Below, piece after piece: positions 26,094 through 35,185 of a stretch of DNA of 64,000 nucleotides (positions are counted from its first letter, which is position 1; each line of letters opens with the position of its first letter). Both the position numbers and the translations under genes were made by a program. The notes under the pieces are model-generated. The model saw only the letters and a program-made list of their open reading frames with translations, had not been told where the DNA came from and made no database searches. This stretch comes from Dechloromonas aromatica (nom. nud.) (GTDB taxonomy: Bacteria > Pseudomonadota > Gammaproteobacteria > Burkholderiales > Rhodocyclaceae): positions 1 through 64,000 of the forward strand of contig JAFIHA010000009.1 in assembly GCA_017848965.1 (NCBI GenBank), given 5' to 3'.

Positions 26094-26903
26094 TCACTCC
26101 CGCCAATGTTCGGCGACCCAGTCGACCGGCCGCAAATAGCGTTTCAGGTGACGGCCAAGCGGCTGCCCGCGCTGCGCGTCGAACAGGCCGGCCAGGTGGG
26201 CCAACGGTGGCGCATGCGCGACGGCATCCGACCAGCGGCCGGCGATCGCGTCGGCCGGGTCCGGCTTGCCGGGGAACATGACGATGCGCGCATCGCGCGG
26301 CAAGCGCGCCGGGCGCAGGTAGCGCAGCGGCCACGGGCCGAGGCAGTCGAGGCGAAAATGGCGCACCCAGGCGGACGGAAAAAAGCGGACCCCGCCGCGC
26401 ACGCGTTTGGTCACGTAGCGCTGCTCGAACTGGAATTTCCCGGCCAAGCCTTCCGGGTCGGCGCGGAATTCTTCGAGCAGGTAGGCGTGGCCGCCGATCG
26501 GGAAGCGGAAGACCGAAGTCTGGCCCAGGCGTTCGAGTGGCTTGATCCAGTTGCGCGCGAGGATCACCTCATCGGGCCGGCCGACGGCGAACAGTTCGTC
26601 GAGCGGGCCGGTGACCACTACGTCGAGGTCGAGGAAGAGCGCGGTGCCGCGCAGGCCGGCGAGGTCGGCGTTCCACAACGCGAGCTTGCGAAACTTGCCA
26701 GGCGCGTTGGTCGGCACCGGACAACCGAGGTCGGGCAGGTCGTGGCAGATCACCTCGGGGCGGATGCCGTGCCGGTCGTCGGTGAAGCAGACGAAATCGA
26801 AGGGCGGCGTGAGCTGGCGCGCCACCATGCCATACAGGCGATTGACGTATTCCGGGCCGTAGCGCGTGCCCCACTTGATGCAAAGGACTTTGCGGTCGTT
26901 CAT
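26094..26903 (-). CDS. Putative glycosyltransferase, [15 protein letters not shown] family (copy 1)
   Basis: A 269-residue predicted GT-A-fold transferase. It begins [21 protein letters not shown] and has a DxD motif LFLDLDVVVTG with D92 and D94 that would bind a nucleotide-sugar metal. It shares this N-terminus and overall layout with the proteins at 28788 and 29587. The ATG at 26903 overlaps the stop of the upstream fusion gene (ATGA). It is last in the cluster and probably adds a sugar to an LPS or surface polysaccharide; donor and acceptor are unknown. Confidence 0.72.
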   Translation of the reverse strand: MNDRKVLCIKWGTRYGPEYVNRLYGMVARQLTPPFDFVCFTDDRHGIRPEVICHDLPDLGCPVPTNAPGKFRKLALWNADLAGLRGTALFLDLDVVVTGPLDELFAVGRPDEVILARNWIKPLERLGQTSVFRFPIGGHAYLLEEFRADPEGLAGKFQFEQRYVTKRVRGGVRFFPSAWVRHFRLDCLGPWPLRYLRPARLPRDARIVMFPGKPDPADAIAGRWSDAVAHAPPLAHLAGLFDAQRGQPLGRHLKRYLRPVDWVAEHWRE

Positions 26904-28795
26904 GACGTACCTTTCGGAGATTCCGTCCGCCCGACCGGCCCCCTGCCCGTCGCCGCCAGGACAAGGCGCAGGAGGCGCTGCGGCGTCTTGAGCAGTTCGA
27001 GCAGGGTGTGACGGTAGGCGGCCGAACATTGCGGACGCAGGCGGATCGCCTGCAGATGGCGCGCATAGCGCGAATGGATTTCGCGCCAGCTTTGCGGATG
27101 GCGCGTGTTGGTCTGCGTGGTCCCGTCGTCCCGATAGCGGATGCGCCGGCTCGGGAAGGGATAGGCCCAGGCTTGCGTGCGCGCCGCCAGCGGCTGGAAG
27201 AAGTGCCAGGTTTCGCCGCGCAGGATGTCGTCGAAACGGATGCCGGCCAGCCGCTCGAGGGCGATCACGTGGGTCTTGGCACCGTACAGTCGGCGCCCGT
27301 AAACGTAATCGGCAAACCAGTCCACCCGCCCTTCCGCCGTGATCGCGCGCTGCCCGGGCTCGCTGTCGCCGCAGGTATTGGAGATCAGCCAGCCGGCCTC
27401 GGGATGCGCCGCCAGCATCGCTGCCGCGACCTCCAGCGCACGCGGTTCGAGGCGGTCCTCGTCGTCCATGAAGACGATGTGATCGCAGCCTTCGCGCCAG
27501 GCGCGGTCGATGCACAGGTTGCGCGCCCGGTTCGGACCGCCGTTGCTTTCGAGGCGCATCATGCGCAGGCGGCGGTCGACGAGCCAGGGCAGCACCGGCG
27601 CGTAATCGACGCGCGAAGCGTCGTCACAGATCAGCATCTTCCAGTGCGGATAGGTCTGCGCGTGCAGCGAACGGATCGCTTCGATCAGGTGGGCCGGCCG
27701 GTTGTAGGTCGGCACGACGATGCCGAAGACCGGCATTTTTTCCGTCGGCGGCGGGTTGACCGCAAGCAGGCGGGCGGTCGCGCGGGCCAGCGCAAGCCTG
27801 AGGTCGACGGCCGGCAAAGCGTAATTTTCCGATGCACTGTCCGGCCCCTGCAGCCACGTGGCGAGATCGGCAAACGCCACCTCGCGCACGCTGCGCTCGC
27901 GCCCCGCCTGGCGCAGTGCCGCATCGATCACCGGCGCCGGACTGACCGTCTGCGGGCGTAGTGCGACGGCCGGCTTGCCGGCGGCGACCGCCTCGCTGAG
28001 CATGCTCAGGCTGTCGCGGGTGACCAGCACGATCTCTGCCGCATCGAGGAAAGCCGGCAGCAGGCGTTCCGGTGCGGCGTGCCACCAGACGGCGCCGACC
28101 AGCCAGTCGGCCCTGATTTCGCGACGCAGGCGGGCTTCGACCGCAGGCGGTGTACGCCGCGAAGTCGTCAGCAGCCAGCGCCAGCCCTGCTCGCCAAGCC
28201 GGTTGACCGCCTCGACCAACTGCGTCCAGTCGGCCGCCGTGTAACGATGGCTGCGCGAATCGCCGCCGATCAGCAGCGCCGCCAGCCGCGCCCCGCCGCC
28301 TTGAGCGAAGGCCGCGCGCAGCCCGGCGCCGGCACCGGCGATTTCGCCCGGCGCGATGTCGGTGAGCAACAGGCCGCTGGCGATGCTGCGCGGGTGGCCG
28401 GGCACGGCCTGCGGACTGAGCACGACATCGCACCAGCGCGCCGGCAGCGGCGCCGGATCGCCGCAATAGACGAGCCTCGCACCGCTGCGCCGGGCCAGGC
28501 TGACCGCATAGTGGAAGCCGCGCCCGCCGCTGACGACGATCACCCCGGCCGGCGGCGGCGGTTCGGCGGGCAACTGGTAGGCCAGGCGCAGCAGGCGGTC
28601 AGGCAGGCCGCGCCGGGCCAGCGTGCCGGCCAGACGCAACAGCGGACGCAGGAAGCCGCGCAGGGTCAGGCGGCCCCGGTATTCGACCAGATCGGCCCGG
28701 CAATGCGCCGCCAGAGCCCGGGCCAGCCCGCGCGACTGCACCAGGTGACCGGGGCTGCCTTCGTCGATGACCAGGATGCGTCGCAGTTCAGTCAA
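26900..28795 (-). CDS. ELM1-like / GT2 two-domain fusion glycosyltransferase
   Basis: A 631-residue protein with two recognisable halves. Residues 1 to about 345 match the ELM1/GtrOC1 (DUF1022, mitochondrial-fission-ELM1-like) family: ILVIDEGSPGHLVQSRGLA at 7-25, a GGDSRSHRY segment and VTRDSLSMLSEAVAAGKP at 258-275. From about 354 a GT2 domain begins with FGIVVPTYNRPAHLIEAIRSL, then LICDDAS and the DDED metal motif at 444-447. No frameshift or stop separates them. It overlaps both neighbours by 4-8 bases. The protein probably performs two sequential transfers in surface-glycan assembly. Confidence 0.8.
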   Translation of the reverse strand: MTELRRILVIDEGSPGHLVQSRGLARALAAHCRADLVEYRGRLTLRGFLRPLLRLAGTLARRGLPDRLLRLAYQLPAEPPPPAGVIVVSGGRGFHYAVSLARRSGARLVYCGDPAPLPARWCDVVLSPQAVPGHPRSIASGLLLTDIAPGEIAGAGAGLRAAFAQGGGARLAALLIGGDSRSHRYTAADWTQLVEAVNRLGEQGWRWLLTTSRRTPPAVEARLRREIRADWLVGAVWWHAAPERLLPAFLDAAEIVLVTRDSLSMLSEAVAAGKPAVALRPQTVSPAPVIDAALRQAGRERSVREVAFADLATWLQGPDSASENYALPAVDLRLALARATARLLAVNPPPTEKMPVFGIVVPTYNRPAHLIEAIRSLHAQTYPHWKMLICDDASRVDYAPVLPWLVDRRLRMMRLESNGGPNRARNLCIDRAWREGCDHIVFMDDEDRLEPRALEVAAAMLAAHPEAGWLISNTCGDSEPGQRAITAEGRVDWFADYVYGRRLYGAKTHVIALERLAGIRFDDILRGETWHFFQPLAARTQAWAYPFPSRRIRYRDDGTTQTNTRHPQSWREIHSRYARHLQAIRLRPQCSAAYRHTLLELLKTPQRLLRLVLAATGRGPVGRTESPKGTS

Positions 28796-29561
28796 GCGGC
28801 CGCTCCGCCAGTGCCGCCTCGGCAGCAGCCCAGGCGTCGCCGATCCACGGCGCCGGACGGATGAACTTGTAGCTCTTCTTCCAGGCCGGTGCCGGCCAGC
28901 GGCCGTCGACCGCCTCGTGCGGGTTGGGCACGCCGGGGAAGGCGACCACCCGCGCCTCGGCCGGGTGCTTCGGCGTCTGCCAGAAGCGCAGCGGCCAGGG
29001 CGGCACGCAATGCGTCTTGAACAGCACGCACCAGGCGTCGGGCCAGAAGACCAGTTCGCGCACGGTGCGCGAGATGTAGGTCTGCGAATTGCGGAAAGTC
29101 GCCAGGATCGCGTCCTGCTCGGCGAGCAGGCGGCTCAGCAGGTATTCGTCGGCGCCGACGGTGAAGCGGTAGACCGAGGTGTTGCCGATGTTGCGCCCGG
29201 GCTGCGTCCAGTTGCGCATGACGATAAAGCTCTTCTCCGGCTGGTAGCTGAAGAAGTCGTCGAGGCTGCCGAGGATCACCACGTCGAGGTCGAGGAACAG
29301 CCACTGGCCGCTGAAACCGAACAGTTGTTCGCTGGCGGCGTAAGTCGTCAGCTTGCGCCAGCCGCGCCGGTTGTACGGCGCCGGCAAGGCGATTTCCGGG
29401 CAGTCGTGGCATTCGACCTCGGGCCGGATGCCGGCGCGCTCGTCGGTCAGGCAGACGAAGCGCAGTGGCCCCTCAATGTTGGCGCGCACCATCGCGTACA
29501 GCCGGTTGACGTATTCCGGGCCGTAGAGCTGGCCCCATTTCATGCACAGTACCTGTTTCAC
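28788..29561 (-). CDS. Putative glycosyltransferase, [15 protein letters not shown] family (copy 2)
   Basis: A 257-residue paralogue of the products at 26094 and 29587. It starts at GTG 29561 ([22 protein letters not shown]), which gives the family N-terminus; the longer frame upstream is a shadow of copy 3. The DxD motif LFLDLDVVILG has D91 and D93. The end overlaps the fusion gene by 8 bases. It is likely cytoplasmic, facing the inner membrane with the other transferases. Confidence 0.72.
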   Translation of the reverse strand: MKQVLCMKWGQLYGPEYVNRLYAMVRANIEGPLRFVCLTDERAGIRPEVECHDCPEIALPAPYNRRGWRKLTTYAASEQLFGFSGQWLFLDLDVVILGSLDDFFSYQPEKSFIVMRNWTQPGRNIGNTSVYRFTVGADEYLLSRLLAEQDAILATFRNSQTYISRTVRELVFWPDAWCVLFKTHCVPPWPLRFWQTPKHPAEARVVAFPGVPNPHEAVDGRWPAPAWKKSYKFIRPAPWIGDAWAAAEAALAERPLD

Positions 29562-29586
29562 CTTGCCTGCCTTTTTCGAGAGGGGC

Positions 29587-30327
29587 TCACACCCAGTGAC
29601 GGGCGACGAAGGACGCCCGCTTCCACAAACCGTAGGCGCGCCACGCCACGTCGGCCGGATCGGGCTTGCCGTGGAAGACGACGATCGCCGCCGTCGCCGG
29701 CAGCGGCGTGTCGAGCCAGCCCGGCGCGCGCAGCCCGAGCCGCTCGCCGCCCAGCTTGGCAAGCCAGGGGAAGGCGCGCGAGTCGAGGCTCTTCTTGTAC
29801 GAGACGATCTTCTCCGCCGGCCAGTTGGCGGCCTCCGGCAGGCATTCGTAAATCCACTCCTGGTCGCCGTTGCAGCTCGCCATGACGCCGTCGGGGTCGG
29901 CCTGGAAACGCTGCCAGACCTCGGGATGGGCACCGACCGTGAAGCGCATCACCGAACTGTTCCACATCGGGTTGCGCGACCAGTTGCGCAGGATGACGAA
30001 ATCGCCCGCTTGCTCGGCGAGGAAATCGACGTTGCCGACGATCACCAGGTCGAGGTCGAGATAGAGCATGGGCCCGGAGAGGCCGTGGAATTCCGGCGCG
30101 AATAGCGACAGCTTGTACCACCAGCCGCTCAGTCCCGGCTGGCAGTCGAGCGGCAGCACGACGACGGCCGGATCGAGCCCCTGCGGATATTCGGTCAGGC
30201 AATGAAAGCGGAACGGCCGCCGCAGGTGGCGGGCGACCATGCGGTACAGGCGATTGACGTATTCCGGCCCGTACTTCGTCCCCCATTTCAGGCAGACGAC
30301 GTTGAGCGGCGTATCACAATCGGCCAT
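29587..30327 (-). CDS. Putative glycosyltransferase, [15 protein letters not shown] family (copy 3)
   Basis: A 246-residue paralogue starting [35 protein letters not shown], with DxD motif [12 protein letters not shown] (D91, D93). It overlaps the nucleotide-sugar dehydrogenase gene by 14 bases, showing tight translational coupling. By eye, copies 1 and 3 share the segment VARxLxxPF after the common N-terminus. Function is inferred from the fold motifs and cluster context. Confidence 0.72.
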   Translation of the reverse strand: MADCDTPLNVVCLKWGTKYGPEYVNRLYRMVARHLRRPFRFHCLTEYPQGLDPAVVVLPLDCQPGLSGWWYKLSLFAPEFHGLSGPMLYLDLDLVIVGNVDFLAEQAGDFVILRNWSRNPMWNSSVMRFTVGAHPEVWQRFQADPDGVMASCNGDQEWIYECLPEAANWPAEKIVSYKKSLDSRAFPWLAKLGGERLGLRAPGWLDTPLPATAAIVVFHGKPDPADVAWRAYGLWKRASFVARHWV

Positions 30328-31600
30328 CGACGGCCTCGCGCGGGAACAGGTGCTTGACGTCGTAGATCACCGCCTGCGGCCGGCACAGCGCGCGGATCGC
30401 GGCGACGCCCTGCGCCGCGAACTGGCGGTGGGCGACGGCGATGACCACGGCGTCGTATTGTCCGGCGGCCGGCAGACCGATCGGCGTGATGCCGTATTCC
30501 GCCTGCGCCTCGTCGGCATCGACCCAGGGATCGTAGACATCGACCACGGCGTTGAGCCCGGCCAAGGTACGGACGATATCGACCACCTTGGTGTTGCGCA
30601 GGTCCGGGCAGTTTTCCTTGAAGCTGAGGCCGAGGACCAGGACACGCGCACCGACGACGTTGATGCGCCGGCGCAGCATCAGGCGGACGACGCTCTCGGC
30701 GACGTAGGTGCCCATGCCATCGTTGATCCGCCGGCCGGCGAGGATCACCTGCGGGTGGTAGCCGACGGCTTCGGCCTTGTGCGTCAGGTAGTAGGGATCG
30801 ACGCCGATGCAGTGACCACCGACCAGGCCGGGGCGGAAAGGCAGGAAGTTCCACTTGGTGCCGGCGGCGCGCAGCACCGCCTCGGTGTCGATGTCGAGGC
30901 GGTTGAAGATCAGCGCCAGTTCGTTAACCAGCGCGATGTTGATGTCGCGTTGTGTGTTCTCGATCACGTTTGCCGCCTCGGCAACGCGGATGCTGTCGAC
31001 GCGATGCGTGCCGGCGCTGACGATGCTGGCGTAGAGTGCATCAACGAAATCGGCAGTGGCCGGCGTCGAACCGGCGGTGACCTTGATCGTGTTGGTCAAC
31101 CGGTGCTGCTTGTCGCCGGGATTGATCCGCTCCGGGCTGTAGCCGGCGTAGAAGTCGCGGTTATAGACCAGCCCGGAAACGCGCTCGATGGCCGGGATGC
31201 AGACTTCCTCGGTGGCGCCGGGATAGACGGTCGATTCGTAGATGACCACGGCGCCGGGCGCGATGACCGCGCCGATGGCCTCGCTGGCGCGCAGCAACGG
31301 GCCCATGTCGGGGCGATTGCTGGCGTCGACCGGGGTCGGCACGGTGACGATGAAGGTATTGCAGTCGCGCAGCTCTGCGGCGTCGCAGGAAAAGCGTAGC
31401 TGCGTCGCCTGCCGCAGTTCGTCGGCGCTCAACTCCAGCGTGCGGTCGTGCGCTTCGCCGAGTTCGCCGACCCGGCGCGGACAGATGTCGAAGCCCAGCG
31501 TCGGCAGATAGCGGCCGAACTCGACGGCCAGCGGCAGACCGACGTAGCCGAGGCCGATGATGGCGATGCGGGCGTCAGCGAGCGTATGCAAGTTGCCCAC
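30314..31600 (-). CDS. UDP-N-acetyl-D-hexosamine (GalNAc/ManNAc-type) 6-dehydrogenase
   Basis: A 428-residue NAD-dependent nucleotide-sugar dehydrogenase of the WbpA/TviB/WecC group. The Rossmann motif [14 protein letters not shown] is at 12-25, VTVPTPVD at 86-93, and the catalytic Cys C264 sits in [15 protein letters not shown]. The C-terminal domain contains KVVDIVRTL and [10 protein letters not shown]. It oxidises a UDP-sugar twice to the uronic acid, a precursor for acidic O-antigen or capsule. Resemblance is closest to TviB-type UDP-GlcNAc/GalNAc dehydrogenases; the exact sugar is not certain. It overlaps the GT4 gene by 26 bases. Confidence 0.88.
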   Translation of the reverse strand: MGNLHTLADARIAIIGLGYVGLPLAVEFGRYLPTLGFDICPRRVGELGEAHDRTLELSADELRQATQLRFSCDAAELRDCNTFIVTVPTPVDASNRPDMGPLLRASEAIGAVIAPGAVVIYESTVYPGATEEVCIPAIERVSGLVYNRDFYAGYSPERINPGDKQHRLTNTIKVTAGSTPATADFVDALYASIVSAGTHRVDSIRVAEAANVIENTQRDINIALVNELALIFNRLDIDTEAVLRAAGTKWNFLPFRPGLVGGHCIGVDPYYLTHKAEAVGYHPQVILAGRRINDGMGTYVAESVVRLMLRRRINVVGARVLVLGLSFKENCPDLRNTKVVDIVRTLAGLNAVVDVYDPWVDADEAQAEYGITPIGLPAAGQYDAVVIAVAHRQFAAQGVAAIRALCRPQAVIYDVKHLFPREAVDGRL

Positions 31601-32744
31601 CTTTCTCGCGCGCGGCGACCAGTTCCTGGTAAGTCGCCAGGGTATCTTGCAGCATGTGTTGCAGCTCCAGTGAGTCCGGCAGCGGCGCCGGACGGTGATC
31701 GCCGGCGAGGATGCGCCGGCAGGTTTCGATCAGTTCGGCGCGCTCGCCCGGGGCCACCCGGCCGGCCGGAAACATTGCCGCGAGCAGCTCGGCAACACCG
31801 CCATGGGCGTAGGCGACGACCGGCACGCCGAGCGCCAGCGCTTCCAGCACCGTACGCCCGAAGGCTTCCGGCTGCGTGGACAGCGACAGCACCAGCGCGC
31901 TGACGCTGAAGATCTCGCGCAGGTCGCCACGGTGGCCGGTGAACGTGAGGTGATCGGCAACACCCTGCGCCTTGGCCGCCGCCTGCAGCTCGGCCAGGTA
32001 AGGCAGATGGCGGGCGTCGGCCTCGCCGACGACGACGCCGTGGATGTCCGGGTGGCTGGCCTTGAGCGCGGCGATCAGGGCGATGAAATCGTGGTGCCCC
32101 TTGAGCCGGGTGATGCGCCCGGCAAGCACGAGCAGGCGCTTGCCGGCGAACTGCGGCCAGACCGCCCGCCAGTCGTCCAGCCACTGCGGCGACGGCCGGT
32201 AGCCCGGACGATAGAGCGCCGGATCGATGCCGCGCGGGATGACGCGCACGGTCGCCGGATCGCAGGCCGGGTAATTGGCGCGCAGGTAGGCGGCAATCGA
32301 ATCTGACACCGCGATCACCGCCTCGCCGCGCGTCATCACCGCGCTATAGGCGCCGACCGAGTAATAGCCATGCACCGTCGTCACCAGGCGCGGCCGCGTC
32401 GAGGCCGGCATGCCCTGCCAGGCCAGCCGGCAGATCCAGGCCGGCAGACGGGAACGCACGTGCAGCACGTCCACCCTCTGTTCGGCGAGGAAGCGGCGCA
32501 GCGGACCGATCAGGCGCAGGGTGAGCGGCGACTTGCGGCCGATCGGCCAGGCGAAATGTTCGGAGCCCTCGCCGACCAGCCGCTCGACCAGGCGCCCGCC
32601 GGCCGACATGACCAGCGAACGATGGCCCTGGCGGACCAGGTGGTCCGCCACTTCCAGGGTGCCGCGTTCGACGCCGCCGCTTTCCAGCGCCGGCAGGACT
32701 TGCAGGACGGTCAGGCGTTGGGATACCAAAATTGCTTGATCCAC
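31575..32744 (-). CDS. Glycosyltransferase family 4 (GT-B) enzyme
   Basis: A protein of about 389 residues. The N-terminal acceptor domain contains [28 protein letters not shown], typical of GT4; the C-terminal donor domain has [16 protein letters not shown] and the EX7E-like segment [30 protein letters not shown]. The start is uncertain: GTG at 32744 or TTG at 32729, both overlapping the end of the ELM1-like gene. An earlier in-frame start has no homology support. It probably extends a lipid-linked glycan on the cytoplasmic side. Confidence 0.85.
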   Translation of the reverse strand: MDQAILVSQRLTVLQVLPALESGGVERGTLEVADHLVRQGHRSLVMSAGGRLVERLVGEGSEHFAWPIGRKSPLTLRLIGPLRRFLAEQRVDVLHVRSRLPAWICRLAWQGMPASTRPRLVTTVHGYYSVGAYSAVMTRGEAVIAVSDSIAAYLRANYPACDPATVRVIPRGIDPALYRPGYRPSPQWLDDWRAVWPQFAGKRLLVLAGRITRLKGHHDFIALIAALKASHPDIHGVVVGEADARHLPYLAELQAAAKAQGVADHLTFTGHRGDLREIFSVSALVLSLSTQPEAFGRTVLEALALGVPVVAYAHGGVAELLAAMFPAGRVAPGERAELIETCRRILAGDHRPAPLPDSLELQHMLQDTLATYQELVAAREKGGQLAYAR

Positions 32745-33634
32745 TTCGCGCAACGCGCGGCTTCGTCGAGTTGGCCGTTCAGCCGGGGCAGCGACTGGCC
32801 GGCCTGCCAGTGCTGGAAGCGCGTCACCCAACCGCTCTGCACCAGCCGTTCGAGACCGCGCACGACGCGGCTGGAATGGCGCGTCGGCAAGTCGAAAACG
32901 CCGACGCCAGTGCCCGAGGTCAGCGCCTCATAGACCATCGACACGCTGTCCGGCGTTACCCAGACCTGGCCGGCGCAGCCCAGCACCTCGTGCAGCCAGC
33001 CTTGCGTGGTCCGCGCAAAGGGGACGACCTCGAGATTGGCATGCGCCAGCCCTTGCAGGCCGTCGAGCAGCGAGGCCGGCGTGCGCGGCGAGGTAGTCAG
33101 CGTCCAATGGACCTGCGGCGTGGCGGCGACCAGCTTGCCGACCGCCGCCAGGATTTCATCGTCCTGCCAGACGTAGTGGCGCGAAATGCCACCGAGCAGG
33201 ATCAGGCCAACGTTGGGGTCGGCGGCGACCGAGCGCTGCATGGTGTTGAGCGCGCCCTGGGTGAGGATCACCTGCTTCGACGGCGCGACACCGTCGTGCT
33301 GCGGGATCAGGCAGAGGTCGAAAAGTTGGCGCGGCAGGCTGGGCTTCATCAGCACCACCGTCTTGCCGCCGTAGGCGCGCTTGGCGGCAAGGATGTTGAG
33401 GTGGGTGGCGTGGCCGGCGCCGACGATCAGGTCGGGGACCGGCAGCCCTTCACCCGGCGGAAAGCTGCCGCCGGCCAGATGGGCCAGCGCCTGCAGCGGC
33501 GGCAGCGCGCGCAGTTCGATCTCGCGCACCGGCAACTGCTGGCGCAGCGCCTTGAGCAAGCCCCGAATCTGCTGCAGATGGCCGGGCTTGCCGTCGGTGA
33601 TGGTCCAGATGACACAGCCGGAATTGCCGTTCAT
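32711..33634 (-). CDS. ELM1/GtrOC1-family putative glycosyltransferase
   Basis: A 307-residue protein. Its start VIWTITDGKPGHLQQIRGLLKAL, followed by VGAGHATHLNILAAKRAYGGKTVVLMKPSLP, LGGISRHYVWQDDEI and WVTPDSVSMVYEALTSGTGVGVFDLP, matches the family named for plant ELM1. Bacterial members lie in LPS clusters and are thought to be GT-B glycosyltransferases. It is the first gene of the cluster and a stand-alone version of the domain fused in the gene at 26900. The promoter should lie in 33635-33741. Confidence 0.82.
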   Translation of the reverse strand: MNGNSGCVIWTITDGKPGHLQQIRGLLKALRQQLPVREIELRALPPLQALAHLAGGSFPPGEGLPVPDLIVGAGHATHLNILAAKRAYGGKTVVLMKPSLPRQLFDLCLIPQHDGVAPSKQVILTQGALNTMQRSVAADPNVGLILLGGISRHYVWQDDEILAAVGKLVAATPQVHWTLTTSPRTPASLLDGLQGLAHANLEVVPFARTTQGWLHEVLGCAGQVWVTPDSVSMVYEALTSGTGVGVFDLPTRHSSRVVRGLERLVQSGWVTRFQHWQAGQSLPRLNGQLDEAARCAKWIKQFWYPNA

Positions 33635-33741
33635 GCCGTTTTCGCTCCTGAATTTGTCCCGGTGGGACGCGCGGAGCTATTGTCGGCAGGCTCGGTGACA
33701 AAGCCGTTAAAGCTGGATAACGCCTATGTGACGCTTGGGCT

Positions 33742-34602
33742 TCAGTGGGCAAACATCCCGACCAGCGGCACGACGGCGACGCCAGCGGCGATCAGCAGGA
33801 TCTGCCGGAAAAAACTCTCGCCCTGCTTGTGCAGCAGCGGAAAGAGGTCGGCCAGCGCGACGTAGATGAAGCTCGAGGCGCCGATCACCAGCACGTAAGG
33901 CAGCACGAAATCGGCGGTGGACAGCGCGAAGAAACCGAGCGCTCCGCCGAGCAGCGAACTCAGGCTGGAGCCGGCGTTGGCGACGAAGGCCTTGGTGTTG
34001 CTCCAGCCAGCGTTGCGCAGGAGCACGAAATCGCCCATTTCCTGCGGCACCTCGTGAGCAATGATGGCGACCGTCGTGGTCACGCCGAGCATTGGGTCGG
34101 CGATGAAGGCGGCCGCGATCAGCACGCCATCGACGAAGTTGTGGAAGGCATCGCCGATCAGGATCAGCGGCGGCGCCGTGGTCGTCGCGTGGTGTCCCTC
34201 ATGGTCGGCGCAATCCCCGTGCGAATGCCGCCACAGCGCCAGACGCTCCAGGGCGAAAAACGCGAACAGCGTGCCCAGCATCAGCGCGAACAGCGTCGCG
34301 AACGGACCGCCGTGGTCGTGCCCCTCGTGCTCATGATCATCGTCGGCGGCGGCCTCGGCGGCGATTGCCGCCTGGTCGTCGGGCGCATGGTCGTGGCCGG
34401 CGTGGATATCGACCGGCGGCAAGGCATTGAAGGCTTCCGGCAGAACGTGCAGGAAGGCCGACGACAGCATGACGCCGGCGGCAAAGGCAACGAGGATCGC
34501 CGTCGATTGCCGCGACAGGCGGAACACCACCAGCGCCGCGGCGGCCATGCTGATCAGCCCGCCGGCGAGGCAGGCAACGAGGATCATGCTCAGGGTAGTC
34601 AT
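33742..34602 (-). CDS. ZIP-family metal transporter
   Basis: A 286-residue polytopic protein with about eight TM segments and a long His/Asp-rich loop (about 66-98, DIHAGHDHAPDD and DHEHEGHDHGG). The ZIP signature GDAFHNFVDGVLIAAAF and AHEVPQEMGDFVLL carry the transport-site His, Asp and Glu. The His-rich loop is likely cytosolic zinc buffering. The ATG at 34602 overlaps the DUF3299 stop (ATGA). It is the last gene of a zinc-linked operon running back to the DksA-like gene, so zinc uptake is the likely role. Confidence 0.87.
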   Translation of the reverse strand: MTTLSMILVACLAGGLISMAAAALVVFRLSRQSTAILVAFAAGVMLSSAFLHVLPEAFNALPPVDIHAGHDHAPDDQAAIAAEAAADDDHEHEGHDHGGPFATLFALMLGTLFAFFALERLALWRHSHGDCADHEGHHATTTAPPLILIGDAFHNFVDGVLIAAAFIADPMLGVTTTVAIIAHEVPQEMGDFVLLRNAGWSNTKAFVANAGSSLSSLLGGALGFFALSTADFVLPYVLVIGASSFIYVALADLFPLLHKQGESFFRQILLIAAGVAVVPLVGMFAH

Positions 34603-35174
34603 TTCTTCTTTCCTTGTGGGACCTGATAGGGTTCGACCCGCTCGGCGGCGAGACGGTAGGCGTAAATGCCCATGCCACTGTCGCCGCCCTGCAGCGTCAG
34701 GGTGCCGCTGACCGTAAAGGTCTCCATGGTGCGCATGCCGCGCACCGGTTTGGCCGGCACCACCAGGATGACCTGGTTCGACGGTGGCGGCGGAACATGG
34801 ACGCAGGCGCCGAAATACGGCACAAGCAGGAATTCGAGGATATCGTCGCCCTTGCGTTCGAGCGGCACGACGAACCCGGGGATGCGGATGCGCTGGCCGT
34901 TCAGGCTGCGCTCGACCGGCGCCTTGTCCCATTCCTTGCGCACCTTGGCGAGCAGTTCACTGGCCTTGGGATCGGCATCCTGCAGCCGCTTCAGATCGAC
35001 GCCCTTGAACACCGCCATCGGGTCCCAGTCGGCCGGCATCAGGTCGTCCCACATCAGTTCGCGGAAGCCCTGGAGGTTGCCCTTGCCCGCGGCCAGACGC
35101 TCGCCGACGCGGTAATCGGCGGCCGACAGGGTGAGCGGCAAGGCCAGTAGCAGGAGGAGCAGTAGTCGTTGCAT
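34599..35174 (-). CDS. DUF3299 periplasmic protein of the zinc-linked ABC operon
   Basis: A 191-residue protein with a signal peptide (about 1-18, LTLSA/AD). The DUF3299 core is evident in WDDLMPADWDP, RIRIPGFVVPLERKGDDILEFLLVPYFGACVHVPPPPSNQVILV and a C-terminal SGMGIYAYRLAAERVEPY. The ACVHVPPPP stretch supplies a Cys and a His that may bind metal. The gene lies between permease and ZIP genes. Proteins of this family accompany DUF2796 proteins and FtsX-type ABC genes in the Vibrio Zrg system, as I recall it. Confidence 0.8.
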   Translation of the reverse strand: MQRLLLLLLLALPLTLSAADYRVGERLAAGKGNLQGFRELMWDDLMPADWDPMAVFKGVDLKRLQDADPKASELLAKVRKEWDKAPVERSLNGQRIRIPGFVVPLERKGDDILEFLLVPYFGACVHVPPPPSNQVILVVPAKPVRGMRTMETFTVSGTLTLQGGDSGMGIYAYRLAAERVEPYQVPQGKKK

Positions 35175-35185
35175 CACGAGGTCCT

